Shown: positions 1-5,358, counted from the stretch's first letter. The stretch: DNA of 5,358 nt from Desulfobacterales bacterium (GCA_030149595.1 JASFBI010000164.1:1-5358); one strand, 5' to 3'. The notes: generated by a model from the sequence alone, not told the origin. A program made the numbers and translations.

Positions 1-161
1 AACGAAAATTGAAACTCTCATGATTACGGTCTGTTGGACGGAGTTTCATATAAAATTTAAGGAACAAGGGTGAAAAAAATTCTTAAATCCATGCGTATGT
101 GTTGTCTTTTAATACTGACTTGGGCTTTGGTGGAAAAATATGCTAAATTTAAGGAAAAATT
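1..161 (+). other. Non-coding region upstream of prmA with no convincing gene
   Basis: No known gene is recognisable here. An inverted repeat pairs GAAACTC (11-17) with GAGTTTC (41-47) across a 23-base loop; no T-tract follows, so it is not a standard terminator. Frame 2 is open from the window edge to a TGA at 71-73 and could be the last 23 codons of an upstream gene, but they match nothing I know. That TGA overlaps a GTG at 70 that opens a 51-codon reading frame running into prmA (to 225). The block AAATTTAAGGAA occurs at 53-64 and again at 145-156, each time five bases before a possible start (GTG 70 and ATG 162). The second copy is the prmA ribosome-binding site. A CTGACT/TATGCT pair (115-120, 139-144, spacing 18) is too weak, and too close to the start, to call as a promoter. 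Confidence 0.4.
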
Positions 162-1085
162 ATGGAATGGATGGAATCGTGTGTTTTTTATCAACATTGT
201 GATAGTGAGCTGGCATCTGATTTGATAGCTGGAGTTTTTTATGACCTCGGATTAAAAGGGGTTGTAGTGGATATATTTCAGGATAAAGATTTAAAGTTTC
301 ATAATGTACAGTCTTTTGTTGATAATTATAATTGTAAAGTAACTGGTTACTTTGCAATGGATGACTCTTTTGACGAAATAAAAAAATGTTTCGAAAAAAA
401 TGTTGATGTTTTGTGCCTCGGCATGGGGATTAAATATCGTATATATTATCATAAGGTTTATGAGGAAGATTGGGCAGAATCATGGAAGGAATATTTCTGG
501 CCTGAAAAAATAGGAGAAAGAATAGTTGTTAAGCCTACATGGAGAGATTATGTTCCTCAAAAAAGAGATTTAATAGTAAACCTTGATCCTGGTATGAGTT
601 TTGGTACAGGAAGCCATCCAACTACAGCTTTGTGTATAAAAATGCTTGAGAAATATGTTCGAAATAGAGATTGTGTGTTAGATGTTGGTACAGGATCTGG
701 TATTTTGATGATTACATCTTATTTATTAGGTGCAGCAGAACTCTATGGTGTTGATAATGATAGAGAAGCAGTGAATATTGCAAGAAAGAATTTATTGTTA
801 AATAGAATTGCCGGGAAAAAAATTACTATATGCAGGGGTAATTTGCTTGAGAATATAAATAAAAAATTTGATATTATTGTTTCAAATATTTTACTTGCTC
901 CTGTAATGGATCTGGTGGATAAAATTTCTTCGGTTTTAAAGGGTGATGCAACAGTAATTTTATCAGGATTTCTTCAAAAAAATCTAAATCAGATTACAGA
1001 AAAACTGCTTGAAAATGGTTTAACTGTTATTGAGATAAAAAGCTATGAAAAATGGTCATGTGTTGTTGCTTTAAATGTGGATTGA
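162..1085 (+). CDS. prmA: Ribosomal protein L11 methyltransferase PrmA
   Basis: This is an S-adenosylmethionine-dependent cytoplasmic enzyme of the PrmA family, which trimethylates amino groups of ribosomal protein L11. The 307 residues match the usual family length. Residues 8-40 form the L11-recognition N-terminal domain, with the family-like stretch around LIAGVFYDLGLKGVVV. The linker segment DWAESWKEYFWPEKIG (103-118) and PTW (125-127) are typical of PrmA. The diagnostic motif LDPGMSFGTGSHPTT lies at 141-155, followed by SAM-binding motif I VLDVGTGSGIL (172-182), the acidic ribose-binding loop GVDND (196-200) and the SNIL motif (241-244) in the position of the usual NPPY/NILA element. The C-terminal EKWSCVVA (296-303) is also family-like. 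ATG 162 is the first start after an in-frame stop at 150-152 and has AAGGA (151-155) six bases upstream. The gene is 172 bases from pabA and separated from it by a terminator, so co-transcription with the pab genes is uncertain. I see no damage or missing motif. Confidence 0.96.
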   Translation: MEWMESCVFYQHCDSELASDLIAGVFYDLGLKGVVVDIFQDKDLKFHNVQSFVDNYNCKVTGYFAMDDSFDEIKKCFEKNVDVLCLGMGIKYRIYYHKVYEEDWAESWKEYFWPEKIGERIVVKPTWRDYVPQKRDLIVNLDPGMSFGTGSHPTTALCIKMLEKYVRNRDCVLDVGTGSGILMITSYLLGAAELYGVDNDREAVNIARKNLLLNRIAGKKITICRGNLLENINKKFDIIVSNILLAPVMDLVDKISSVLKGDATVILSGFLQKNLNQITEKLLENGLTVIEIKSYEKWSCVVALNVD

Positions 1086-1133
1086 ATAGGAGGGAGATTA
1101 TTTAATTTATATTTTGAATGTTAGTTTTTATTA

Positions 1134-1162
1134 TTGCCTTATCTGTTATTATTGTTTATAAA
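1134..1162 (+). promoter_or_regulatory. Candidate promoter for the pabA-pabBC-truA operon
   Basis: TTGCCT (1134-1139) and TATAAA (1157-1162) match the sigma-70 hexamers at 4/6 and 5/6 with ideal 17-base spacing. Transcription would start near 1169, giving a leader of roughly 90 bases before the pabA start that contains the whole terminator hairpin. The -10 element lies inside the left arm of the inverted repeat at 1148-1183, so a protein bound to that repeat would block it. In AT-rich DNA such matches arise by chance, so this is a candidate only; read-through from prmA is the alternative. Confidence 0.35.
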
Positions 1163-1183
1163 ATATCTTTTATAAACAATAAT
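1148..1183. repeat. Perfect 16-bp inverted repeat with a 4-base loop
   Basis: The left arm ATTATTGTTTATAAAA (1148-1163) is the exact reverse complement of the right arm (1168-1183), separated by TATC. Each arm has only one G or C. No T-run follows on the + strand, so it does not look like a standard terminator. It could be a protein operator, since it covers a possible -10 element, or a hairpin in the prmA 3' end or pabA leader. Flanking TTGCCT (1134-1139) can also pair with AGGCAA (1200-1205), which would extend it into a longer composite stem. The arms contain TTTATAAACA and its complement, which recur upstream of the PilZ gene. That the repeat exists is certain; its role is inferred. Confidence 0.8.
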
Positions 1184-1203
1184 GTTTGAGTTATGTAATA
1201 GGC

Positions 1204-1245
1204 AAAAGCCATCCAGACTCTAAATGGATGGCTTTTTTTATTTTT
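1204..1245 (+). terminator. Intrinsic terminator or attenuator directly before pabA
   Basis: A perfect 12-bp stem pairs AAAAGCCATCCA (1204-1215) with TGGATGGCTTTT (1225-1236) around a 9-base loop. A T-tract follows (TTTTTTT at 1233-1239, A, TTTTT at 1241-1245). This is a textbook rho-independent terminator for + strand transcripts. It may end prmA mRNA, although it lies about 119 bases beyond the prmA stop. Its T-tract stops at the base before the pabA ribosome-binding site, which leaves no room for a promoter between the two. Transcripts that reach pabA must therefore pass through it, so an attenuator role is plausible. The left arm also supports mini-hairpin GGC-AAAA-GCC (1201-1210). Confidence 0.85.
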
Positions 1246-1252
1246 AAGGTGG
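1246..1252 (+). promoter_or_regulatory. Ribosome-binding site that fixes the pabA start at TTG 1258
   Basis: AAGGTGG lies five bases before TTG 1258, and translation from there gives the expected amidotransferase N-terminus MAKLLVIDNYDSFTYN. A longer in-frame reading from TTG 1186 would translate the terminator hairpin itself, has no ribosome-binding site and adds 24 residues foreign to the family. GTG 1249 lies within this element. ATG 1253 is out of frame. Confidence 0.75.
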
Positions 1253-1257
1253 ATGGT

Positions 1258-1842
1258 TTGGCAAAACTTCTTGTTATTGATAATTATGACTCATTTACTT
1301 ATAACTTAGTCCAGATGTTTTTAGGCTACAAAAAACTTAATATTAAAGTTTTTAGAAGTGATAAAATAACTGTTGGATCAGCTGAAAAAATAAATCCTGA
1401 TTATATATTAATAAGTCCAGGTCCAAAAGATCCTGAACATGCAGGAGTATCAGTTCCTGTTATTAAAGCTTTTTATAAAAAAGTTCCTGTGTTGGGTGTG
1501 TGTTTGGGTATGCAGTGTATTAATGAAGTTTTTTCTGGAAAAACAGTAAACTCAGTCTGTCCAACTCATGGAAAAACCAGTAAGGTATATCACAAAGGAG
1601 AGTATATCTTTTCTGGTATGTCTGCTCCCTTTACAGCTGCAAGATATCACTCTCTTGAGGTTTTCCCAAATTCTTCAGAACTTGTGGTAACTGCAAAGAC
1701 ATGTGATAAAATAATAATGGGGATTTCCCATAAAACTTTGCCTGTGCATGGAGTTCAGTTTCATCCTGAGAGTTTTTTAACTGAAAATGGTGCAAAAATA
1801 ATTGATAATTTTTTAAAAACAGGTTGTTTAAATGAATCATGA
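1258..1842 (+). CDS. pabA: Aminodeoxychorismate synthase glutamine amidotransferase subunit PabA
   Basis: This class I glutamine amidotransferase hydrolyses glutamine and passes ammonia to PabB for p-aminobenzoate synthesis. From the TTG start it is 194 residues, normal for PabA/TrpG. The N-terminus LLVIDNYDSFTYNLVQ (4-19) and the oxyanion-strand motif ISPGPKDPEHAG (52-63) are typical. The catalytic triad is intact: Cys82 in GVCLGMQ (80-86), and His169 and Glu171 in VQFHPES (166-172). ARYHSLEV (128-135) is also conserved. The sequence alone cannot separate PabA from the anthranilate synthase subunit TrpG; the adjacent PabB-type partner with its diagnostic lysine favours PabA. A dual-use amidotransferase serving TrpE as well, as in Bacillus, is possible if the genome lacks trpG. 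The gene overlaps pabBC by 11 bases, suggesting translational coupling and balanced subunits. Expression probably depends on passing the terminator just upstream. Confidence 0.92.
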   Translation: MAKLLVIDNYDSFTYNLVQMFLGYKKLNIKVFRSDKITVGSAEKINPDYILISPGPKDPEHAGVSVPVIKAFYKKVPVLGVCLGMQCINEVFSGKTVNSVCPTHGKTSKVYHKGEYIFSGMSAPFTAARYHSLEVFPNSSELVVTAKTCDKIIMGISHKTLPVHGVQFHPESFLTENGAKIIDNFLKTGCLNES

Positions 1843-4090
1843 ATGCTTTCAGGAAGTAAGAGAAGCTTTTGGTATTATTTCGAAAGTACACATAGAGTCC
1901 ATTGAAATAGATGAACCTTTCATTGATTTTTCATCACGGTTCTCTTCAAATGAGGGAAGTGTACTTTTGATGAGTGGAGGGAATTCAGATTGTGCAAGAT
2001 TTCATATATTGGCTGTTAATCCCTGGCTCTCTATAAAAAGTTATAAAGAGAGTATAAAGGTAAGTATTGATAATAAAACTTTTAAAATAAAATCAGATCC
2101 ATTTGAATTTATAAAATATATTATAGATATGGTTCATTTTGATCTATGTGAAATTAATATTCCTGTTGTATCAGGTCTTTTTGGTTATTTTTCATATGAC
2201 TTAAAAGATCATATAGAATCTTTAAATAAAACGTCAGTTAATGATCTTAATCTTCCGGATATGTGTCTTTATGCACCATCTGTAGTAGTTGTTCGGGATA
2301 AAAAAAAAGGTAAGAATTTTCTCTGTATTCCTGAAAGATCTGTATCTAACATATCTAAAACTAAAAATTACAGGGAAGTTTTTTTTAAGCAAAAACATGG
2401 CCAAAAGCCAAAGCCTGTATTTAACGATAAAAAGGGAAATACAGCTGGTTTTAAATCTGATTTTCCAAAAGCCGAATATATTAATGCCATAGAAAAAATA
2501 AAGGAGTATATTACATCGGGTCATGTATATCAGGTTAATATGTCCCAGCGATTTGAAAAAGAGTTTTATCATGATCCTTATTTTTCCTTTAAAAAACTGT
2601 ATTTAAAAAATCCGGCTCCGTTTTTTTCTTATATAAATGCAGACGATCATCATATAATTTCAACATCACCAGAGCGTTTTGTTCAACAAACAGGAACTTT
2701 TGTTGAAACAAGACCTATAAAAGGAACCAGACCAAGGGGGAAAACAGCAAAAGAGGATAAAAAATTAAAGCAGGAGCTTTTATCCAGTAAAAAAGATGAT
2801 GCCGAGCTTTCTATGATAGTTGATCTTCTTAGAAATGATCTTGGTAAAGTCTGTAAATTTGATACAGTTTGTGTGGTTGAGCATAAAAAGCTTGAAAGTT
2901 ATGAAAATGTTTATCATCTTGTATCTGTTATTAGAGGGGAGCTTGCAGATGACAAAGGTTCTATAGATATTCTTAGGGCAACCTTTCCAGGCGGTTCCAT
3001 AACAGGATGTCCTAAAGTAAGAGCAATGGAGATTATAGATGAATTAGAAGTTCACAGACGACATATCTATACAGGATCTATTGGATATATTAGTTTTCAT
3101 GATACTATGGATCTGTCCATAGCCATAAGAACAGCAGTTGTTTATAATGATAAAATATATTTTTCTGCTGGAGGCGGAATTGTTTATGATTCTAACTCTT
3201 TGGATGAATACAAGGAGACACTTGTAAAGGGTAAAACCTTAAGGGATGTGTTAAACCCAGAAACAAAAAATACAAAAGAAGAAAATAACACAAATTATCT
3301 TTGGATAAACGGACTTATAAAAAAGGCTGACGAGGCTTATGTTCCGGTTTCTGATTTTGGGTTTCAGTATGGGTATGGTTTTTTTGAAACCATAAGATCA
3401 GATAAAAACGGGATAAAATATTTAGAAGAGCATATTCTGCGATTTAACAATACATGGGAAGTTCTTTTTAATACTGCTCCTCCTGACTTAACATGGGAAT
3501 ATATAATAAAACAGGTTTTAGAGTATAATCAACTTGCAGAAAAAACAGCTGCAATAAAAATAATTGCCACTTACGGGAATAATCAAAAACCACCTTTAAA
3601 TAATTTGCTTGCTGTTTTGGCAAGACCATATACCCACAGATTGACAAAGAAAAAAGGTATAAACCTTGGTATTTATAATGATGTACGCCATACTCCAATT
3701 GCTTCTTTTAAAACATTAAACTATCTGTATTATTTTCTTGCTGGACAATGGGCATCTAAAAATGGGTATGATGAAGCACTTGTTATGAATTGTGACCAGA
3801 CTGTTTCTGAAACAAATACAGCAAATATAGTTTTATTAAAAAATAATAAAGCTATACTGCCTTATTCTTCTTATGTTTTACCCGGAATAATGGAGAGGAA
3901 CTTTTGCCGTTTTTTAGAAAATAAAAAATATGTGATTTTGCGGGAAAAATTACATATTAAGGATCTTTTTTGTGCAGATCATGTTTTTTTAACAAACTCT
4001 TTAATGGGAGTTGTACCTGTTATATCTATTGATAAAAAACCAATAGCCTGTTCTTCAAGCTTTTGGAAACAGATTAATAAAGAGTTATAA
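1832..4090 (+). CDS. pabBC: Fused aminodeoxychorismate synthase component I / aminodeoxychorismate lyase (PabBC)
   Basis: This 752-residue cytoplasmic protein joins two consecutive steps of p-aminobenzoate synthesis. Residues about 15-165 are the anthranilate-synthase-type N-terminal domain (SGLFGYFSYDL, 114-124), followed by a lysine-rich linker to about 212. The chorismate-binding domain (about 213-475) has YQVNMSQRF (233-241), ETRPIKGTRPRG (292-303), the DLLRNDLGKV segment (331-340), PGGSITGCPKVRAMEIID (386-403) and GGGIVYDSNSLDEYKET (447-463). Lys297 in PIKGT marks aminodeoxychorismate synthase; anthranilate synthases usually have PIAGT. After a short polar linker (475-488), residues 489-752 form a class IV PLP aminotransferase fold. 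It has VSDFGFQYGYGFFETIR (506-522), probable Schiff-base Lys627 in ASFKTLNYL (624-632), DEALVMNCDQTVSETNTANI (647-666) and VLPGIMERN (682-690). This matches the lyase PabC, which releases pyruvate and PABA. ATG 1832 lies inside the end of pabA with a weak AGG eight bases upstream, consistent with coupling. Both halves look intact. Confidence 0.94.
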   Translation: MNHECFQEVREAFGIISKVHIESIEIDEPFIDFSSRFSSNEGSVLLMSGGNSDCARFHILAVNPWLSIKSYKESIKVSIDNKTFKIKSDPFEFIKYIIDMVHFDLCEINIPVVSGLFGYFSYDLKDHIESLNKTSVNDLNLPDMCLYAPSVVVVRDKKKGKNFLCIPERSVSNISKTKNYREVFFKQKHGQKPKPVFNDKKGNTAGFKSDFPKAEYINAIEKIKEYITSGHVYQVNMSQRFEKEFYHDPYFSFKKLYLKNPAPFFSYINADDHHIISTSPERFVQQTGTFVETRPIKGTRPRGKTAKEDKKLKQELLSSKKDDAELSMIVDLLRNDLGKVCKFDTVCVVEHKKLESYENVYHLVSVIRGELADDKGSIDILRATFPGGSITGCPKVRAMEIIDELEVHRRHIYTGSIGYISFHDTMDLSIAIRTAVVYNDKIYFSAGGGIVYDSNSLDEYKETLVKGKTLRDVLNPETKNTKEENNTNYLWINGLIKKADEAYVPVSDFGFQYGYGFFETIRSDKNGIKYLEEHILRFNNTWEVLFNTAPPDLTWEYIIKQVLEYNQLAEKTAAIKIIATYGNNQKPPLNNLLAVLARPYTHRLTKKKGINLGIYNDVRHTPIASFKTLNYLYYFLAGQWASKNGYDEALVMNCDQTVSETNTANIVLLKNNKAILPYSSYVLPGIMERNFCRFLENKKYVILREKLHIKDLFCADHVFLTNSLMGVVPVISIDKKPIACSSSFWKQINKEL

Positions 4091-4831
4091 ATGAAAAATT
4101 TTAAATTGATAATTGAGTATGATGGAAGCTGTTTTCATGGATGGCAACGTCAAAAAAATATGGCTACTGTGCAGGAAGAGATAGAAAAAGCTATTTTTAT
4201 AATGACGTTGCAAAAAGTAACTCTATTAGGTTCTGGAAGAACAGATGCAGGTGTTCATGCTATGGCTCAGGTTGCAAATTTTTGCTGCCATACAGATCTT
4301 TCTGCTGATATTTTTTTAAGAGGGTTAAACAGTTTGCTTCCTTCCGGTATAACAATACACAACTGTATTAGTGTGCATGAGGATTTTCATGCAAGGTATG
4401 ATGCTGTACGTAAAATATACCATTATCATATAATAAACAGCAGGTGGCCGTCAGCTGTTTTTAGGAACCATTGCTGGTTTCTAAAAAAAAAACTTGATAT
4501 TAATAAAATGAATATTGCTGCAAAATATTTGATCGGAAGCCATGATTTTAAATCCTTTGAAGGTTCAGGAAGCCCAAGAAAGAGTACAGTGCGAAGGATA
4601 ATAACAGCTGTATTTGTAAAAGATAGAGCAGATGTATTTATCTTTAAAATAGAAGCAGACGGATTCTTGAGGTACATGGTAAGAAATATTGTAGGTACTT
4701 TGACAGATATTGGATTAGGGAGAACCTCAGTAGATCAGTTTCATGATATACTTTCCTCTAAGAATCGTAATAATGCAGGTATTACAGCTCCTCCACAAGG
4801 ACTGTTTCTTATGTGTGTAAAATATAGCTGA
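4091..4831 (+). CDS. truA: tRNA pseudouridine(38-40) synthase TruA
   Basis: TruA converts uridines 38, 39 and 40 in the anticodon stem-loop of many tRNAs to pseudouridine. The 246 residues match the family length. IIEYDGSCFHGWQRQ (7-21) is the characteristic N-terminus, and GRTDAGVHA (49-57) carries catalytic Asp52. ARYDAVRKIYHYHI (101-114) is the conserved ARFDA...Y.Y segment. GSHDFKSFEGSG (149-160), GFLRYMVRNIVGTL (191-204) and APPQGLFL (233-240) complete the family signature. ATG 4091 follows the pabBC TAA with no intervening base, and AAAGAG (4079-4084) can serve as the ribosome-binding site from inside pabBC, so termination-reinitiation coupling is likely. A run of ten A residues (4483-4492, coding Leu-Lys-Lys-Lys) is intact in frame. 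No terminator is visible after the stop, and the next gene converges two bases away. Confidence 0.96.
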   Translation: MKNFKLIIEYDGSCFHGWQRQKNMATVQEEIEKAIFIMTLQKVTLLGSGRTDAGVHAMAQVANFCCHTDLSADIFLRGLNSLLPSGITIHNCISVHEDFHARYDAVRKIYHYHIINSRWPSAVFRNHCWFLKKKLDINKMNIAAKYLIGSHDFKSFEGSGSPRKSTVRRIITAVFVKDRADVFIFKIEADGFLRYMVRNIVGTLTDIGLGRTSVDQFHDILSSKNRNNAGITAPPQGLFLMCVKYS

Positions 4832-4833
4832 TT

Positions 4834-5220
4834 TTAATTTACATACATATGGTTTTGAATAAAATCTTTAAGCCATGTTTCTCTGTAATATGTAAGATTT
4901 GTAAATTTTACACCACACCTCTGTTTTGTTAAAAAAGATTGTTTTTTATTGTTTATATTTTTATTTGAAATTACCATGGCGTCAAATTTAAAGGGAATGG
5001 TGTTTATTTCAAATTTTTTCTTATCAAATATTATTGCAATGGCTGTATGCTCATTTGTGTGTTTTTCACTATCTTTGTGAAAAAAAGAGAGTCCTCCTTT
5101 GCTGATATCTACAATTTGTCCAAGTTTTGTAGTTTCTTGACCCAAAAGAGCAAAAATACCATTAGTTACTTTATAACGTTTATATTTACGTCTATCTTTA
5201 AAATTTGTATTATTATCCAT
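4834..5220 (-). CDS. PilZ domain protein, probable cyclic-di-GMP effector
   Basis: This soluble 128-residue protein consists of one PilZ domain with no signal peptide or membrane segment. Both parts of the cyclic-di-GMP binding signature are present: the RxxxR motif (Arg11 to Arg15, inside RRKYKRYKV) and the D/NxSxxG motif as DISKGG (38-43). The C-terminal CGVKFTNLTYYRETWLKDFI (102-121) resembles the last strand and helix of PilZ domains. The family includes receptors controlling motility, polysaccharide export or other c-di-GMP outputs, but nothing nearby shows which process this protein controls. ATG 5218-5220 (read on the minus strand) has AAAGG (complement of 5227-5231) six bases upstream. 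The gene converges on truA with only two bases between stop codons, and its expression looks independent of the pab genes. Confidence 0.85.
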   Translation of the reverse strand: MDNNTNFKDRRKYKRYKVTNGIFALLGQETTKLGQIVDISKGGLSFFHKDSEKHTNEHTAIAIIFDKKKFEINTIPFKFDAMVISNKNINNKKQSFLTKQRCGVKFTNLTYYRETWLKDFIQNHMYVN

Positions 5221-5310
5221 AAGTAGCCTTTATCTAAAAAATATTAATATAGAAAATCTAAATAAAAACATAGACCAAAAATTTGTAGCGATTAACGAAC
5301 ATGTCCCTTT

Positions 5311-5339
5311 TTTATAAACAGTGTTTAATTTATAAACAA
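5311..5339 (-). promoter_or_regulatory. Candidate promoter for the PilZ gene
   Basis: Read on the minus strand, TTGTTT (complement of 5334-5339) and TATAAA (complement of 5311-5316) sit 17 bases apart, matching sigma-70 hexamers at 3/6 and 5/6. Transcription would begin near 5304 and give a leader of about 84 bases before the PilZ start. Both elements are embedded in the repeated TAAAC/GTTTA half-sites described separately, so a bound repressor would cover the promoter. Base composition makes chance matches likely. Confidence 0.35.
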
Positions 5340-5349
5340 GCGTTTAATT
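5311..5349. repeat. Two tandem operator-like dyads with period 18
   Basis: TTTATAAACA occurs at 5311-5320 and 5329-5338, 18 bases apart, each followed by an inverted GTTTA half-site. The first dyad is TAAACA-G-TGTTTA (5315-5327), a perfect 6-bp inverted repeat around one base. The second is TAAAC-AAGC-GTTTA (5333-5346). Four half-sites alternate in orientation, the arrangement expected for a dimeric helix-turn-helix regulator such as a TetR-type protein. They overlap a possible PilZ promoter and may also serve a gene beyond the window edge on the + strand. The repeats are seen directly; the operator role is inferred. Confidence 0.55.
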
Positions 5350-5358
5350 AATAGTAAC

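Larger units (their letters stand above)
5221..5358. other. Intergenic region upstream of the PilZ gene
   Basis: No gene is visible in these 138 bases. Besides the tandem dyads and the PilZ ribosome-binding site, the stretch has only AT-rich sequence including the palindrome ATATTAATAT near 5240. I see no riboswitch consensus in the presumed PilZ leader (about 5304 to 5221). The window ends before any gene to the right begins. Confidence 0.5.

Noticed and set aside
11..47. Riboswitch or terminator at the GAAACTC/GAGTTTC inverted repeat
   Set aside because: Only a 7-bp stem with a 23-base loop, no T-tract, and no match to riboswitch consensus sequences I can recall.
115..144. Promoter CTGACT/TATGCT for prmA
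   Set aside because: Both hexamers match only 4/6, spacing is 18, and the start site would fall on the ribosome-binding site.
1186..1257. N-terminal extension of pabA from TTG 1186
   Set aside because: It would translate the terminator hairpin, has no ribosome-binding site, and adds 24 residues before a start that already matches the family N-terminus.
2234..2572. Small minus-strand reading frames inside prmA, pabA, pabBC and truA (for example here)
   Set aside because: They lie entirely or mainly inside well-supported genes, show no recognisable domain, and look like by-products of low stop density opposite coding DNA.
1258..4090. Anthranilate synthase pair (TrpG/TrpE) instead of PabA/PabB
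   Set aside because: The chorismate-binding domain has PIKGT with Lys297, typical of PabB, and is fused to a PabC-type class IV aminotransferase domain; no trp genes are adjacent.
3290..4090. Branched-chain or D-amino-acid aminotransferase function for the C-terminal half of PabBC
   Set aside because: The fold is shared with these enzymes, but fusion to PabB next to pabA points to aminodeoxychorismate lyase. A transaminase side activity cannot be excluded.
5311..5349. DnaA boxes or a replication origin in the TTATAAACA repeats
   Set aside because: The match to TTATNCACA has a mismatch at a conserved C in every copy, and no dnaA, dnaN or AT-rich unwinding cluster is nearby.

Overview
This window is an AT-rich stretch (about one third G+C by eye) of a bacterial chromosome carrying five recognisable protein genes. 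Four lie on the + strand in the order prmA, pabA, pabBC, truA. The fifth encodes a single-domain PilZ protein on the - strand and converges tail to tail on truA. The AT-rich composition, the fused pabBC gene and a short PilZ protein of the RRKxKR type suggest an AT-rich Desulfobacterota member, Desulfobacterales-like. That is inference from gene style; the window has no rRNA or other taxonomic marker.

Layout. Positions 1-161 hold no convincing gene, only prmA's upstream region with a small inverted repeat and a duplicated ribosome-binding-site block. PrmA (162-1085) methylates ribosomal protein L11. Next comes a 172-base gap (1086-1257) with an unusually dense set of signals: an unassigned perfect Shine-Dalgarno sequence, a perfect 16-bp AT-rich inverted repeat overlapping a possible promoter, and a strong intrinsic terminator whose T-tract ends at the base before the pabA ribosome-binding site. 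PabA most likely begins at a TTG at 1258, and its ORF overlaps pabBC by 11 bases. PabBC fuses aminodeoxychorismate synthase component I to aminodeoxychorismate lyase. TruA starts at the base after the pabBC stop. The PilZ gene (5220 down to 4834) ends two bases from the truA stop. The last 138 bases hold a candidate PilZ promoter with repeated, operator-like half-sites.

How the genes work together. PabA supplies ammonia from glutamine, the PabB half aminates chorismate to 4-amino-4-deoxychorismate, and the PabC half eliminates pyruvate to give p-aminobenzoate for folate. All three activities are therefore encoded by two overlapping genes. TruA (tRNA pseudouridine 38-40) and PrmA are translation-related housekeeping enzymes. 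The PilZ protein is a probable cyclic-di-GMP effector and looks functionally separate.

The proteins belong to known families. The most interesting signal is the prmA-pabA gap, which resembles an attenuator or riboregulator: the 5' arm of the terminator can pair either with its own 3' arm or with the pabA ribosome-binding site and start codon. No mobile element, CRISPR array, tRNA or rRNA was seen.
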